From: Hahellaceae bacterium
Lineage (GTDB): Bacteria > Pseudomonadota > Gammaproteobacteria > Pseudomonadales > Oleiphilaceae
Direction: 5' to 3'
Length of the DNA: 64,000 bases
NCBI GenBank assembly: GCA_016744695.1
Contig: JADGDV010000007.1
Span: 1-64,000, forward strand
The position numbers and the translations under genes were made by a program. Positions within the stretch are counted from its first letter, which is position 1, and every line of letters begins with the position of its first letter. Below the pieces are notes generated by a model, which was not told the DNA's origin, searched no databases, and saw only the letters and a program-made list of their open reading frames with translations. Below are positions 11,048 to 22,700 of this stretch, piece by piece.

Positions 11048-13198
11048 CTAGTCATATCTGCGCTTAAATGGAGGAAGTGAATCCAGTATCATTTTTCCAT
11101 AACGACGAGAGCTTAATCGACTATCAAATAAAGCCACCTGCCCATAGTCCGTCTCTGTTCTTAATAATCGTCCACATGCTTGTATTAACTTAGTAGAGGC
11201 ATCTGGAACAGAGGTTTCCATGAACGGATTCCCTCCTCTAGATTCAATCCACTCACTCAAACCTGCTTCGATGGGGTCATTAGGAACCGCAAATGGAATT
11301 TTGGCAATGAGGACATTGGTTAAATAGTCTCCAGGTAAGTCGATTCCTTCAGAGAAAGAAGCAAGACCAAATATTGTGCTCTGCTCTCCCTCATCAATTT
11401 TTCTTTTATGCTCACGGATTACTTCTTGCTTGCTCATTTCATCCTGAGTCATTATGGTATTTCTGAAGTCGGCTTCTAAACCATCCAATACATCATTCAT
11501 CTGCTTACGAGAACTAAATAATACCAGCGAGCCTTTTTGCCCCTCAACAAAGTGCGGCAATATTTCTATAATTTCCTCAGTATGCGCTGCACTATTGCTA
11601 GGGTCAGACTTCATTTTAGGCAGTCTTAATTCTGCTACTTCACTGTACTTAAAGGGGCTATTCACCTGTAAACAGGCGCTTTCATCAGGTAAACCTGATT
11701 TATTAATGAGGCGATTGAAATTACCGAGGGATGTTAACGTTGCAGACGTCAACAATGCGCCATAGCATTGACTCCACAGTCGACTATAAAGAAGACTATC
11801 TGCCATCAAGGGGCTTCCAAACATTTCAATATCTTCGTAATTATCAAATACTTTTTTTACTAACCATCGTGCAGAGGGTGGCTGACCTTTAATATCATCA
11901 CTTGAAAAGAACAACCACAACTCCTGGTAACTCTGCGCTCTATTTAATAATGACCCCATAACAGGAAACCAGCGCTCTCCGTCTTCTTTATCTAAACTTG
12001 AATCTGGCTTTTCATCTATTGAACGAATAATATCGTTATTAATCTCATCAATCAGTCGAGAGAGTGAAATAAATAGCTTTTTAAGTTCCGTGCAACTGGG
12101 TCTAAATTCATCTGGGACTATGCCCTCTGTAAAGCGATAAACAACTTGCGCATCCCTCCCTTGAGGAGAGAATCGATCATTACCAGCATCCCAGTCGAGT
12201 GATTGGTCAAACTGTTCATACATAGCCTCAATTTGAATATGAATAGGCTTTGTGATGTCAGTTATCTCTTCAACCGCCGTCTTTATTCGTGAAGAAGGCT
12301 TAATATAAGGAAGCAGCTCTGCTACTACCTTTGTTAACTGCTTCAACCAATTCTGACAGCCTTTTAAAGGGCTATGTACTGCAAAATGTCCTAATGCTTT
12401 ATCTGCTAAGTGATGCGCTTCATCAAACACATAAATGGTTTCGTCTTGAGCTGGTAAAACTACACCACCGCCCAAAGAAAGGTCAGCAAGAACCAAGTCA
12501 TGATTAGCCACTATCACGTCAGCATCTTCTAATAATTTTCTTGACTCATAATAACTACAACTATGAAAATAACTACAGCGCCGATTAGAGCATTGCTGGT
12601 TATCTGTTGTAATTAAGCTCCAGGTTTTATGCTCAATATTGTCAGGCCACTTATCTCGATCTCCATCCCATTGCTGATTTGCGTAGGCTGACAGCATTGT
12701 TTGAAAGAGGGGTTTATCATCAGCAGAACCTAAGCCGTTCTCTATCATAAACAAAGGCAAACTATCTTGGGAATTTTCGCCCTCAGCTAACTGAGCATCC
12801 AATTTGCTTAAACATAGGTATCGCCCTCGACCTTTAGCCAGGGCAAACTTAAATTTAAGCCCACTGTTTTTAACAACATCAGGTAAATCTTTAGCTACGA
12901 TTTGTTCTTGCAAGGCGGTTGTTGCCGTCGATATTACAAGCTTCTTTTGATGGTGAAGTGCTAAAGGAATGGCAGATATACAATAAGCGAGAGTCTTACC
13001 TGTGCCTGTACCTGCTTCTACGACACAAACTTTATGTTTTGATTTTCTGGTTCCATTTGAATCTGAATCAATTTCACCCAAATATCGTGCAAACTCAGCA
13101 ATCATCTGGCGCTGCCCATAACGAGAATTATAATCTTTATTGGACAAAAATTTTGAATATGCAGATTGGATATCTGTTTTTAACTGATCAGTTAGCAT
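11048..13198 (-). CDS. dinG: ATP-dependent DNA helicase DinG-like (XPD/Rad3 family)
   Basis: 'VEAGTGTGKTLAYCISAIPLAL', 'VFDEAHHLADKALGHF', 'FGLASFSEGIDLPGDYLTNVLIAKIPFAVP', Fe-S cluster-type cysteines 'CSNRRCSYFHSCSYY'. Confidence 0.9.
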   Translation of the reverse strand: MLTDQLKTDIQSAYSKFLSNKDYNSRYGQRQMIAEFARYLGEIDSDSNGTRKSKHKVCVVEAGTGTGKTLAYCISAIPLALHHQKKLVISTATTALQEQIVAKDLPDVVKNSGLKFKFALAKGRGRYLCLSKLDAQLAEGENSQDSLPLFMIENGLGSADDKPLFQTMLSAYANQQWDGDRDKWPDNIEHKTWSLITTDNQQCSNRRCSYFHSCSYYESRKLLEDADVIVANHDLVLADLSLGGGVVLPAQDETIYVFDEAHHLADKALGHFAVHSPLKGCQNWLKQLTKVVAELLPYIKPSSRIKTAVEEITDITKPIHIQIEAMYEQFDQSLDWDAGNDRFSPQGRDAQVVYRFTEGIVPDEFRPSCTELKKLFISLSRLIDEINNDIIRSIDEKPDSSLDKEDGERWFPVMGSLLNRAQSYQELWLFFSSDDIKGQPPSARWLVKKVFDNYEDIEMFGSPLMADSLLYSRLWSQCYGALLTSATLTSLGNFNRLINKSGLPDESACLQVNSPFKYSEVAELRLPKMKSDPSNSAAHTEEIIEILPHFVEGQKGSLVLFSSRKQMNDVLDGLEADFRNTIMTQDEMSKQEVIREHKRKIDEGEQSTIFGLASFSEGIDLPGDYLTNVLIAKIPFAVPNDPIEAGLSEWIESRGGNPFMETSVPDASTKLIQACGRLLRTETDYGQVALFDSRLSSRRYGKMILDSLPPFKRRYD

Positions 13199-13255
13199 GG
13201 GTCTTCAACATTAAATGAGGGAACGTAATAAGTAAAAATCATTACTTTATAGATG

Positions 13256-14065
13256 TTATCTAGGTGATTGCCAGTCTCTTAACACACCGACATTAAAGGC
13301 TTCGTCATCCAATGAAAGAACAACACCCTCTTCTGTAATTTGTACCACCTTTAAACCAGAAAAAACCTGCCCTTCTCTTAAATAGACGTTATTGATCATC
13401 ACTCTTCGAGAAGAAGGGGTGTCTGTAAAAATATGACTATTAAACATCAGGTCAGGGATTCGTCTTTGGAAAGATTGAGGGAAATCTGAAACATGCTTAA
13501 CTGAAGATAGATCAGGTTCATCTACAATCACCTCTTCACTTATATCATCATAGACAGGACCAGCATAAGGCCTTGCCCCACTTTTTGGCGTGATTATCAT
13601 TGGCTCTTCAATAACGGCTACCGATGGAGTGATTAACTCAGGTTCTGTAGACTTATATTCTAAACGGGTAGCCTTAGACAGTGTAGTTTTTGGTACAGCA
13701 TATTCAGGCGATATTATGGCCTCATCAGGATATATAACAGGGTCAACTCGCATCTTGTTTTGTTGATGTACAATTACAGGCTCAACATCTTGATCATAAG
13801 CAACAGGTGCATTACTTTCTTCTATATAACGTTGTGATACATCATCACTCACATCACCACTGTGACTATCACCCACATCAGCACTCAGCAACCAGTAGGC
13901 AATAAAAAGCATATTAAACAAAAGAAGTGCAGCAATGACCCAGGGCCACATAACTGATTTATGAGCAGAAGAATGAATTAAGGTTGAGCCTCCCCCTAAA
14001 CTAGGCACTTGACCTTGGTGTCTTTCTTCTTCTGATTTTTTAAGCGCATCTAATATGTAAGACAT
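13256..14065 (-). CDS. gspB: General secretion pathway protein B
   Basis: 'MSYILDALKKSEEERHQGQVPSL', single TM, C-terminal 'REGQVFSGLKVVQITEEGVVLSLDDEAF'; adjacent to gspA. Confidence 0.85.
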   Translation of the reverse strand: MSYILDALKKSEEERHQGQVPSLGGGSTLIHSSAHKSVMWPWVIAALLLFNMLFIAYWLLSADVGDSHSGDVSDDVSQRYIEESNAPVAYDQDVEPVIVHQQNKMRVDPVIYPDEAIISPEYAVPKTTLSKATRLEYKSTEPELITPSVAVIEEPMIITPKSGARPYAGPVYDDISEEVIVDEPDLSSVKHVSDFPQSFQRRIPDLMFNSHIFTDTPSSRRVMINNVYLREGQVFSGLKVVQITEEGVVLSLDDEAFNVGVLRDWQSPR

Positions 14066-14135
14066 TTACAATTCTCGGTAATAACCTGATTTTTTCATTA
14101 AACAAAGTAGCTTTAGATTTAATAGTTTTATTTAA

Positions 14136-15872
14136 CTAAGATCTAGGGGTGCCTGTTAAGCTGCTTTCTTTTTGCAATATAGGAACATTAGGGTTAATGA
14201 AATTATTAAGATAGATCAATGTTAGTGCGCCTGCGATTCCATCAGGTTTTAAGCCAACTTCTTTTTGAAACCAAATAATATTATCTTTGGTAGATATATT
14301 GTTACTTCGCTCAACACGTCCAGAATTGCCCGACATTTTAGCTTGAGTTTCCTTTACTTGACCCAGATGACTATTAAGCCATTTATCAGGATCATCCTCT
14401 ACGCCAGGTTTGATCACCCTTGATTCGTAGGGTGGTAACTGCCAAATAACGGAGTAATCACCATACCATTGCCGATCAATCGCTTCTAATGAGGTCCAGA
14501 TAGTTTTATTGCCTAGTGATATTTTTGCATAATCGCCCTCAAGGGCTAATAAGCTAATAAAAAAATCCTGTCCTTTATTGTTAGATAATTTAAGCACCGC
14601 AGGTCTATTGATGTTCAACAAACTTCTCCAGTTTCCTTGTTTATGCAAACAACGAAGACCTTCTAACTCTGCAAACTCACATGCAAATTTATGCTTATCG
14701 CGACTATAAGTTACGCCCCACGATTTAAGAACGTAGGTATAAGCAAATAATTTACTGTTAAAAGGGGGAGGCGTATATTCTAAAGAGGATAGATATTTTC
14801 GACCATAAAGTGCTTTAGGGTCTACTAATTCGGAACTTACCGTACCCGTACTGGGTTTAACCTCTTCGCTAATAACAGAGTGATTAGACGCAGGCACTTC
14901 AGATACGTTTTTTTCTATACTCTGGACTACGGGAATATTTTCAGGCTCTGCTTTCTTGCCTAAATTCAAATTAGATATTAATAAAATTAACAAAGCACCA
15001 AACACGAGACCAATACCAGCACCACTAATAACCCATGTAGGCAATGTTAAAGCATGCGCCCTTTTCTCTTCGCCCCGTATCTCTTTATATGCTCCTTTAA
15101 TATTAACAGCATTAACATCAGTAGCGCTTTGCGAGTAAGCGCCAAGTAGGGCTCTATCGCATATTAAGTTGATCAGCCTAGGGATACCGCCGCTTTTTCT
15201 GTATAGCATGTTAATCGCACCAGGTTTAAATAAAACCTGTTTTTGGCCTGCTACTCCCAGTCTATAACGTATATAAGCCTTCACTTCTTCTTTATTTAAG
15301 GCTTTTAAATGGTAACGAGCCGTTATTCTTTGCGCTAGTTGACGCAACTCTTGCTTAGCAAGAAGCTCTTGTAACTCTGGCTGTCCTAGTAAGATTATTT
15401 GAAGTAGTTTTTTTTCTGAAGTTTCAAGGTTTGTGAGTAATCGAAGCTGTTCAAGAACATCTACCCTTAAATTTTGAGCCTCATCAATCACCAATACCGT
15501 ATGATGCCCTTCAGAGTGAGCTTTCAGAAGATAGTTACTAATAAGGTCATTATAAATTTTGATTGATGAGTTAGGTGGGTAAGCGACTCCAAACTCATCA
15601 CAAATGTTGGCAAGTAACTCTCTAGCCGACAGCTTAGGGTTAACGATGAAGGCTACATCTGTATTTTCGGGTACTTGCTGCAAAAAACAACGACAAATAG
15701 TTGTCTTACCTGTACCGACTTCACCAGTAAGTACAACAAAACCACCCTGCCCTGAAACCCCATATAATAAATGAGCCAAGGCCTCTTTATGGCGCTCGCT
15801 CATATAAAGGTATCGGGGGTCTGGTGCAATTGAAAAGGGCAGTTCTTTAAGACCAAAGTAATCGCGGTACAT
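14136..15872 (-). CDS. gspA: General secretion pathway protein A (ExeA-type AAA ATPase with C-terminal peptidoglycan-binding domain)
   Basis: 'MYRDYFGLKELPFSIAPDPRYLYMSERHKEALAHLLYG', 'GEVGTGKTTICRC', 'VIDEAQNL', C-terminal 'FQKEVGLKPDGIAGALTLIYLN'. Confidence 0.92.
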   Translation of the reverse strand: MYRDYFGLKELPFSIAPDPRYLYMSERHKEALAHLLYGVSGQGGFVVLTGEVGTGKTTICRCFLQQVPENTDVAFIVNPKLSARELLANICDEFGVAYPPNSSIKIYNDLISNYLLKAHSEGHHTVLVIDEAQNLRVDVLEQLRLLTNLETSEKKLLQIILLGQPELQELLAKQELRQLAQRITARYHLKALNKEEVKAYIRYRLGVAGQKQVLFKPGAINMLYRKSGGIPRLINLICDRALLGAYSQSATDVNAVNIKGAYKEIRGEEKRAHALTLPTWVISGAGIGLVFGALLILLISNLNLGKKAEPENIPVVQSIEKNVSEVPASNHSVISEEVKPSTGTVSSELVDPKALYGRKYLSSLEYTPPPFNSKLFAYTYVLKSWGVTYSRDKHKFACEFAELEGLRCLHKQGNWRSLLNINRPAVLKLSNNKGQDFFISLLALEGDYAKISLGNKTIWTSLEAIDRQWYGDYSVIWQLPPYESRVIKPGVEDDPDKWLNSHLGQVKETQAKMSGNSGRVERSNNISTKDNIIWFQKEVGLKPDGIAGALTLIYLNNFINPNVPILQKESSLTGTPRS

Positions 15873-16020
15873 AGACTCTCTAAGATGCTATAAGCTAAAA
15901 TATACAGGTAGGTTACCCATTATTGTAAGCCATAATAGCGGTCTGGAGAGTTAAAGAAAACTCTCTTTTACTATGATTCATACTATTGGGCTTTTTACAC
16001 CCGCATTAACTGACTAGCAC

Positions 16021-17490
16021 TTACCCAATAACTCTAAGTTCAGCCGTTGAACGGCTATTTTTAATCTTTAATCGATCGATACATTTCTCAAGTGTTTGAC
16101 TAATCTTGGCGTGTGTTCGAATCATTGCTATTTTTGGCCATGTTGCCCTCTCCCCTTCTAATATCAATTCTTTTACAAATTCGGGCGAAGGGTTACTTAA
16201 TATATTCATGTAGTGTCGTAGGCTATAGCGTGGAGCTACGGTCACATCTCCATTGTAATTTTGAGCCATAATAGAATACATATGACCTGAAACCTGCCTG
16301 AATAATTCGATATCGACATTGTTACGCAAATAGTCAAATGCAGCTTTACCATGGAATTGCATTTCAGACTTCAGCACCCTAGCAGGTAGCGATAAAAGCC
16401 CCTTTTTTATCATCTTTTCATTCATATTTAAAAATGGGACGATATGGGGGTTAGTCTGGCTAACAATTGAAAAATTAACATCATAAAGATGCATTAGACG
16501 TTCAATTGGAAGGTCGCTTACCACGGAGCCATCCACCCAGCGAAGTTTGGGCATATAAGGCACCAAGTCTCCACTTGAATTTTTCTTCTTAAGCTCTACA
16601 GGAGGAAATATTCCAGGAACCGCACATGATGCTAAACTGGCACTCCAAACAGATAAATATGGTGAGGTAAAACCGCTCAACAGACGTTCTTTTTGATGTT
16701 GATGCACAGGTGAAACTGTAATATTAATACTTCGCCCTGTTCTTTCATAAGCCTCCTGAAAAGAATACTCACCAATATTTTTTCGAAGACAATTCTCTAA
16801 CTGCTGCTGATCCATTAAGCCGTCTCCCTTGAGACCACTCATTATTCCATTCCATTTCCAAGCTTTAAGATTATGACGGTTTGGATCGAGCATTTCTGGC
16901 AATTCTGCATCAGTATGCGTACCTAGCATGGCTGCCATTATTGACCCTACACTTGAGCCTGCAATAACCTGAGGTAAAACATCGCGCTCCCAAAGTGCTT
17001 TAATCACACCTATATGAAACATCCCTAATGATGCTCCACCACTTAGTAGTAATGAAGGTCGGCCATAACTCAGCAAGGTATCTTTAAAAAAATCTAGCTT
17101 TTTCTTGGGCGTTAGTTCTTTTATATTAGTATCGCAAATATAATTTAACGACTCACAAACCTGATTTACATACTCTTCAATAAGATGTTTTGTTCCGATA
17201 TTACTTCGATTATAAAGCTGATAGTTCCCCATATTACCCAAGTCATGATGCAAACCTTCTCGTAAAGAGCGAATCATCATGTCATGGTCTTTTTTCTGAC
17301 TCCATTCTCTTAGGTGAGTAAGGCGGTCATAGACTAAGTCATAATTGTACAAGTCAGATACAAAAGCTTCTTTCCATTCAACATTACGATCAAGATAATC
17401 TAACTCCAAGCCAGCATCTCTCCAGGAGTCATAATCCTGAGCGCTTTCCATTAGTTTCTTGTATTTTTTTCTTTTATTAATCATAAACAC
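16021..17490 (-). CDS. Patatin-like phospholipase with DUF3336-type N-terminus
   Basis: 'LLSGGASLGMFHIGVIKALWERDVLPQVIAGSSVGSIMAAMLGTHTD' (GxSxG), 'WVDGSVVSDLP'. Confidence 0.88.
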   Translation of the reverse strand: MFMINKRKKYKKLMESAQDYDSWRDAGLELDYLDRNVEWKEAFVSDLYNYDLVYDRLTHLREWSQKKDHDMMIRSLREGLHHDLGNMGNYQLYNRSNIGTKHLIEEYVNQVCESLNYICDTNIKELTPKKKLDFFKDTLLSYGRPSLLLSGGASLGMFHIGVIKALWERDVLPQVIAGSSVGSIMAAMLGTHTDAELPEMLDPNRHNLKAWKWNGIMSGLKGDGLMDQQQLENCLRKNIGEYSFQEAYERTGRSINITVSPVHQHQKERLLSGFTSPYLSVWSASLASCAVPGIFPPVELKKKNSSGDLVPYMPKLRWVDGSVVSDLPIERLMHLYDVNFSIVSQTNPHIVPFLNMNEKMIKKGLLSLPARVLKSEMQFHGKAAFDYLRNNVDIELFRQVSGHMYSIMAQNYNGDVTVAPRYSLRHYMNILSNPSPEFVKELILEGERATWPKIAMIRTHAKISQTLEKCIDRLKIKNSRSTAELRVIG

Positions 17491-17617
17491 TGCACAATAA
17501 GTTTCATAAGGGAGTTATTCGCTTATATTAACTATAGGCAGAGTTGAAGGTTTTTGCTGTTAACAAATGTAACGAGAAAAGAAGAGGTGGTAAATTTGTA
17601 CATCAAACTCAAAAGGA

Positions 17618-17638
17618 GGTGCGCATAGCACACCGTAC
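17618..17638. repeat. Single copy of ggtgcgcatagcacaccgtac REP-like unit
   Basis: Near-identical to the arms at 41221-41276. Confidence 0.6.
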
Positions 17639-17675
17639 AATAGATATTTTCTTAAGCTAAGCGTAGAGTGGCTAA

Positions 17676-18455
17676 TTAGAAGTCATCAAAGTCGTCGAAA
17701 TCTTCACCCGCAAACGGATCATCTACTTCCCCGTCGTTGATTAAAAAATCTCGATGCTGAATATAAGCGTTTCGGATAAACGTATACTTGTCGCCCATTA
17801 TAAGGTTTTCTGATGCGAGTAGATCACCCCGGACATCAACTAACCATATCGCCTTCTTGGCCACAAATAAGCTAAATTCATCTGACATGTAATATTGAGG
17901 ATCAAGGAATATATCAACTACCATCCCGCTACCGTCACGTATGCTGGAAGGTCCGAGAAAAGGCAACATTATATAAGGTCCTGAACCAACGCCCCATACC
18001 GCTAATGTTTGCCCGAAATCTTCTTTTGTCTTTTTTAAACCAAACTCTGTAGAAACATCAAAAAAACCAAGCAAACCAAAGGTTGTATTGAACATTACAC
18101 GGGTTGTGAGCTCAGCAGCCTGCCCGCCCTTAGCTTGAAAAAGAGAATTACTAATACTAATAACATCACCGATATTACCGAAGAAGTTAGTGATTCCTTT
18201 ATCGATAATAAGGGGGGTTATTTTTTTATAGCCCACGGCAACAGGCCGCAATAAGTATTCATCCATGGTTTCATTAAATGAATAAATCGAGCGATTAAAA
18301 CCTTCCCACGGGTCTATATCTTCATACTCGTTATACATTGCATCAGTAGACGCAGAATCATCGACGTTTGCCTGCGACGCGAATGATAATGTCATCATTG
18401 GAATACATGAAAGCAATAGAAAACATCTAATTGCCCGGTTGATCATAATTTTCAT
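17676..18455 (-). CDS. mlaA: MlaA/VacJ family lipoprotein
   Basis: 'DPWEGFNRSIYSFNETMDEYLLRPVAVGYK', 'FGQTLAVWGVGSGPYIMLPFLGPSSIRDG'. Confidence 0.92.
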   Translation of the reverse strand: MKIMINRAIRCFLLLSCIPMMTLSFASQANVDDSASTDAMYNEYEDIDPWEGFNRSIYSFNETMDEYLLRPVAVGYKKITPLIIDKGITNFFGNIGDVISISNSLFQAKGGQAAELTTRVMFNTTFGLLGFFDVSTEFGLKKTKEDFGQTLAVWGVGSGPYIMLPFLGPSSIRDGSGMVVDIFLDPQYYMSDEFSLFVAKKAIWLVDVRGDLLASENLIMGDKYTFIRNAYIQHRDFLINDGEVDDPFAGEDFDDFDDF

Positions 18456-18523
18456 CCTTAAATACTTACTCTCTGAACTCTGCTCATGTTGAATTTAAAA
18501 TAATGAACTTATTATTTGTATGT

Positions 18524-19645
18524 CTAGCATTTACGTATTAAAACACTTCCGACTGAATAGCCTGCACCAAACGAACAAATTACACCTAGCTCACCTTTGT
18601 TAAAGTCTTCTTTGTGTTTATGAAACGCAATTATTGATCCTGCAGAACTAGTATTTGCATACTCATCAAGAATAACAGGTGCTTCGCTTTCCTCAGCGGC
18701 ACGGCCTAACACTTTCTTGGAAATGAGTTTATTCATACTTAGGTTCGCCTGATGCAACCACATTCTTTTCAATTGATCAGAGCTTAAATCGTTCTCTTTC
18801 AGATGCTCAGATATAATCTGTGCAACCATAGGAACCACTTCTTTAAATACTTTTCTACCCTGTTGAACAAACAGTTTATCTACGTTGTTTTGTCCTGATT
18901 CATCACAACGATTTAGAAAACCAAAGTTATTCCTAATATTATTAGAAAACACGGTTTTTAATTTAGCACCGACAACTTCATATACATGGTCACTCGTAGC
19001 CTGATCCATCCGTTCGACAACAATAGCGGTACATGCATCACCAAATATAAAGTGGCTGTCACGATCTCTGAAATTCAAATGGCCTGTGCAAATTTCAGGA
19101 CTTATAACCAATACACCACGAGCAGAACCATTTTCAACCGCATTAATCGCCGCTTGTAAACCAAATGTAGCGGACGAGCATGCTACATTCATATCATACG
19201 CAAAACCGTCAATCCCTAGCTGTCCTTGTACTTCTACAGAGAGTGCAGGATAGGCTCTAGGCATATTCGAACAAGCAATGATCACGGCATCAATATCGGC
19301 AACTGTTTTACCCGCTTGAGCTAAAGCATCTTTCGCTGCAGCAACCGCCATGTCACACTGAATACTAGCCTCATCATTGCTGCGCTCTTCAATAAGCGGA
19401 GCCATTCTTTCTGGGTCAAGAATGCCTGTTTTATTAACAACATGCCTACTTTTAATCCCTGATGCTTTCTCTATAAACTCAGCGGATGACGCTTGTAAAG
19501 GTTCAATTATTCCGTCAGAAATAGCGGTAGAGTTCAACTCGTTATACGTTGCAACATACTGATTAAATGCCTCAACAAGCTCATCATTAGAAATAGTTTC
19601 TGGTGGGGTATAAAGCCCGGTACCACTAATTGCCGCCTTAATCAC
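18524..19645 (-). CDS. Beta-ketoacyl-ACP synthase III-like thiolase-fold enzyme
   Basis: 'SGTGLYTPPETISNDELV', catalytic 'AYDMNVACSSATFGLQAA', 'LHQANLSMN', 'EYANTSSAGSIIAF'. Confidence 0.88.
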   Translation of the reverse strand: MIKAAISGTGLYTPPETISNDELVEAFNQYVATYNELNSTAISDGIIEPLQASSAEFIEKASGIKSRHVVNKTGILDPERMAPLIEERSNDEASIQCDMAVAAAKDALAQAGKTVADIDAVIIACSNMPRAYPALSVEVQGQLGIDGFAYDMNVACSSATFGLQAAINAVENGSARGVLVISPEICTGHLNFRDRDSHFIFGDACTAIVVERMDQATSDHVYEVVGAKLKTVFSNNIRNNFGFLNRCDESGQNNVDKLFVQQGRKVFKEVVPMVAQIISEHLKENDLSSDQLKRMWLHQANLSMNKLISKKVLGRAAEESEAPVILDEYANTSSAGSIIAFHKHKEDFNKGELGVICSFGAGYSVGSVLIRKC

Positions 19646-19761
19646 TTAATATCCCCGCATTCATAATAATTTAACAAAAAAAGAGAAATAATATCATAAA
19701 ATCATATCTATAGGCGCATAAACTATAGTCGAATAAACCAACAACCCACTCTCTGAAAATC

Positions 19762-22700
19762 TTATCGCCTTACTTGTACCCACTGTTTGTTGAGTCGCTT
19801 CTCTGAAATGGTCATGGCCGTACCTAGTTTTTGCGAAAAGCATGAAACACGAAGCTCTTCTATCATCCACCGGTACGTTTCAAGTTCCGGATCTACAATA
19901 CCTTGCTGCTCATGCTTCTGTTTTATAGCCAAATATTGCTCCCAACACCCACTTATCATCGCTAGAAATGTTCTTTCGTTACCCATTTCGCGAGGCATTT
20001 TTTCAAACCGATCATTTGAGGCCTGTAGGTAACGCGGATAATGAAGTAACCACTCTTTTGGTGTTTCAGAAATAAAACCTAAGTAAACAAGGTTAGTTAA
20101 TTGTAGTTTAAGGTCTCCCAAAGAATGTGCTAAAGCAATGTTAATTTTACCCTTAAGTTTCTTCATTAACTGGTGATGCTTTGAGGCTATATCGTTAACT
20201 ATGACCGCTAACTCACTTGCTTGTTCAAAAAACACTGAACGAATATCATTTAACCAAGCCTGAAATTGTTCTTCACTCCTCGGGAAATCTCGTTCGGATA
20301 ACTGTTGAATAACGGTGCCCATCAATAAGTCATCAATTAAATCTGCTGCTTTAACATAAGGGGCAAATAATAAACTGGTTTGTTGAAATTTTGGCAGTTT
20401 ATCAATGGCATAACGCACTTGATCGGGTAAAGCGATCAATGTGAGCCTGGCTATAGCACGTATCGTTTTTCGGTTGGCACTTAGTCTATCATTGCATAAA
20501 ATTAATTTAATATGCTTTTTATGGTCTTCTAATGCAGGGATTAAATTGATTTTCATGCCCCCCTGATCAACTTCCTTATCGACTTCAAGCACGCCAAAGT
20601 CCCAGGCTAGTATCTCTTTTTCATACAACGCAGAGCCTTTATTATCGCTCTTAGGGACTTCAAACTTCACATCTTTAAAATCATCCATTAAACCGAGTAC
20701 ATCCCTGCTCTCTTTTTCTACCGCTCCCTTTTTGTCAACAACCTGCACATTAAATTTAAGATGGTCGTCAATGCCTTCCTGATTCCAGCTTTCTTCAGGA
20801 ATTAAAACACCCGTCATACGAGTAAGGTGTTTGCCAAGCACGCTAATCAGAGACTCATTAGATGGCTGCATTTTCTCTAACGCAGCGTCTACATAATCAG
20901 GTACAGGTACAAAGTTTTTGCGTAAACTTCTTGGTAGTGACTTGACTAATTGAATACATTTTTCACGAAGTAAACCTGGTACAAGCCATTCTAATCGATT
21001 CAAGGGAAGCTGTCGCACGGCTGCTCCCGGGACCAAAATTGAAACACCATCTCCTTCCTTGCCCGGTTTAAAACTATAATTCAGTTCAAAATTTATATTA
21101 TTCAGTGCGATGGTATCTGGGTAATTATCTTCAGATACTTCTGTGGCATCTCGCCTCATTAAAAATTCTTTTGTTAATTTGAGCGATTGCAAATCTTTAC
21201 TATTAAGTTTTTTCCACCATGAATCAAAATATCGACCACTAATAATACTTTTAGGAATACACTCATCATAAAATTCATAAAGCGTATCGTCATCAACAAG
21301 AATATCCTTCTTCCGAAGACGAGTTTCAAGTTCATCAACCTGCTCAATAAGCTGCATATTTTCTCGCCAAAAAGGCGCAGAAGACTTAAATTCACCCTGC
21401 ACGAGAGCATGACGAATAAATAACTCACGAGAGACAACAGGATCTATTGAACCGTAATTAATTTTCCTTTTAGAAACTATATCCAACCCGTATAACGAGA
21501 TTCGTTGAAATGCCACTGCCTGTGCTCGCTTTTGCTCCCAGTGAGGTTCAAAATAAGTACATTTGGTGATATGTGCTGCAATAGGCTCAAGCCATTCAGG
21601 TTCTATTCGTGCATTAATTCTCGCAAATACCTGCGAAGTCTCGACAAGTTCAGCACTAACAAGCCACTTAGGTGTTTTTTTATAACACCCAGAACCAGGA
21701 AAAATATTGAAACGTCGATTTCTTGCTCCTATATATTCTTTTTTCTCGTATTTTTCCCCCACATTATTTAACAAGCCTGATAATAATGATTGGTGTATAG
21801 CGTTGTAGCTTGAAGGCTCTTGGTTTTCAATATACTTAAGTTCTTTACAAACAAGGTGAAGTTGACGGTGCACTTCTCGCCATTCACGCATTCGCATATA
21901 GGATAGAAAATTGCGCTGACAATATTTCTTTAACTGATTACTAGATAGTTCTTGTCGCTGCTCTTCAAATCCATTCCAGAGATTTACAAAAGCAATAAAA
22001 TCAGAATCGGGATCTTTATACTTAGCATGCGCCTGATCAGAGGCTTGCATTTTTTCTTGAGGGCGCTCTCTAGGGTCTTGAATACTAAGCGCGCTGGTTA
22101 TGATAAGTACTTCACTTAAGCAGCCTTGTTTATTGGCTTCTACAAGCATTCGACCAATACGGGGGTCTGCCGGTATTTTTGCTAAGGAACGACCTTGATC
22201 GGTCATCATCCGTTTATCGGTAACAGCGCCCAGCTCAAACAACAATTTAAAACCATCATTAATCAATCGCGTATCAGGGCGGTCTACAAAAGGAAATTCT
22301 TCTATTTTTCCAAACCCTAAATCAATCATTTTTAAAATAACAGAAGCTAGGTTGGTTCTAAGAATTTCAGGGTCGGTAAATTCAGGTCTATTATTAAAGT
22401 CATCCTCGCCATACAATCGGTAACAAATACCCTCAGCGACACGACCACACCGCCCCATACGCTGGTTTGCGCTAGCTTGAGATATAGCCTCAATAGGCAA
22501 TCGCTGAATTTTTGAACGATAGCTATAACGACTAACGCGCGCGGTACCAGGGTCAATAACATAACGTATTCCTGGAACAGTAATAGACGTTTCAGCCACA
22601 TTAGTAGACAGAACAATACGACGACCTCGGTGCGATTTAAACACCCGCTGTTGATCCGCCGCACTTAAGCGCGCGTATAGCGGCAAAACCTCTGTATCTT

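Noticed and set aside
12919-13218. 99 aa plus-strand ORF over the dinG start
   Set aside because: Antisense to conserved dinG N-terminus (GTGTGKT); no domain.
15940-15975. GAGAGTT...AACTCTC hairpin with T4 on plus strand
   Set aside because: Short stem and weak T run; insufficient to propose a transcript.
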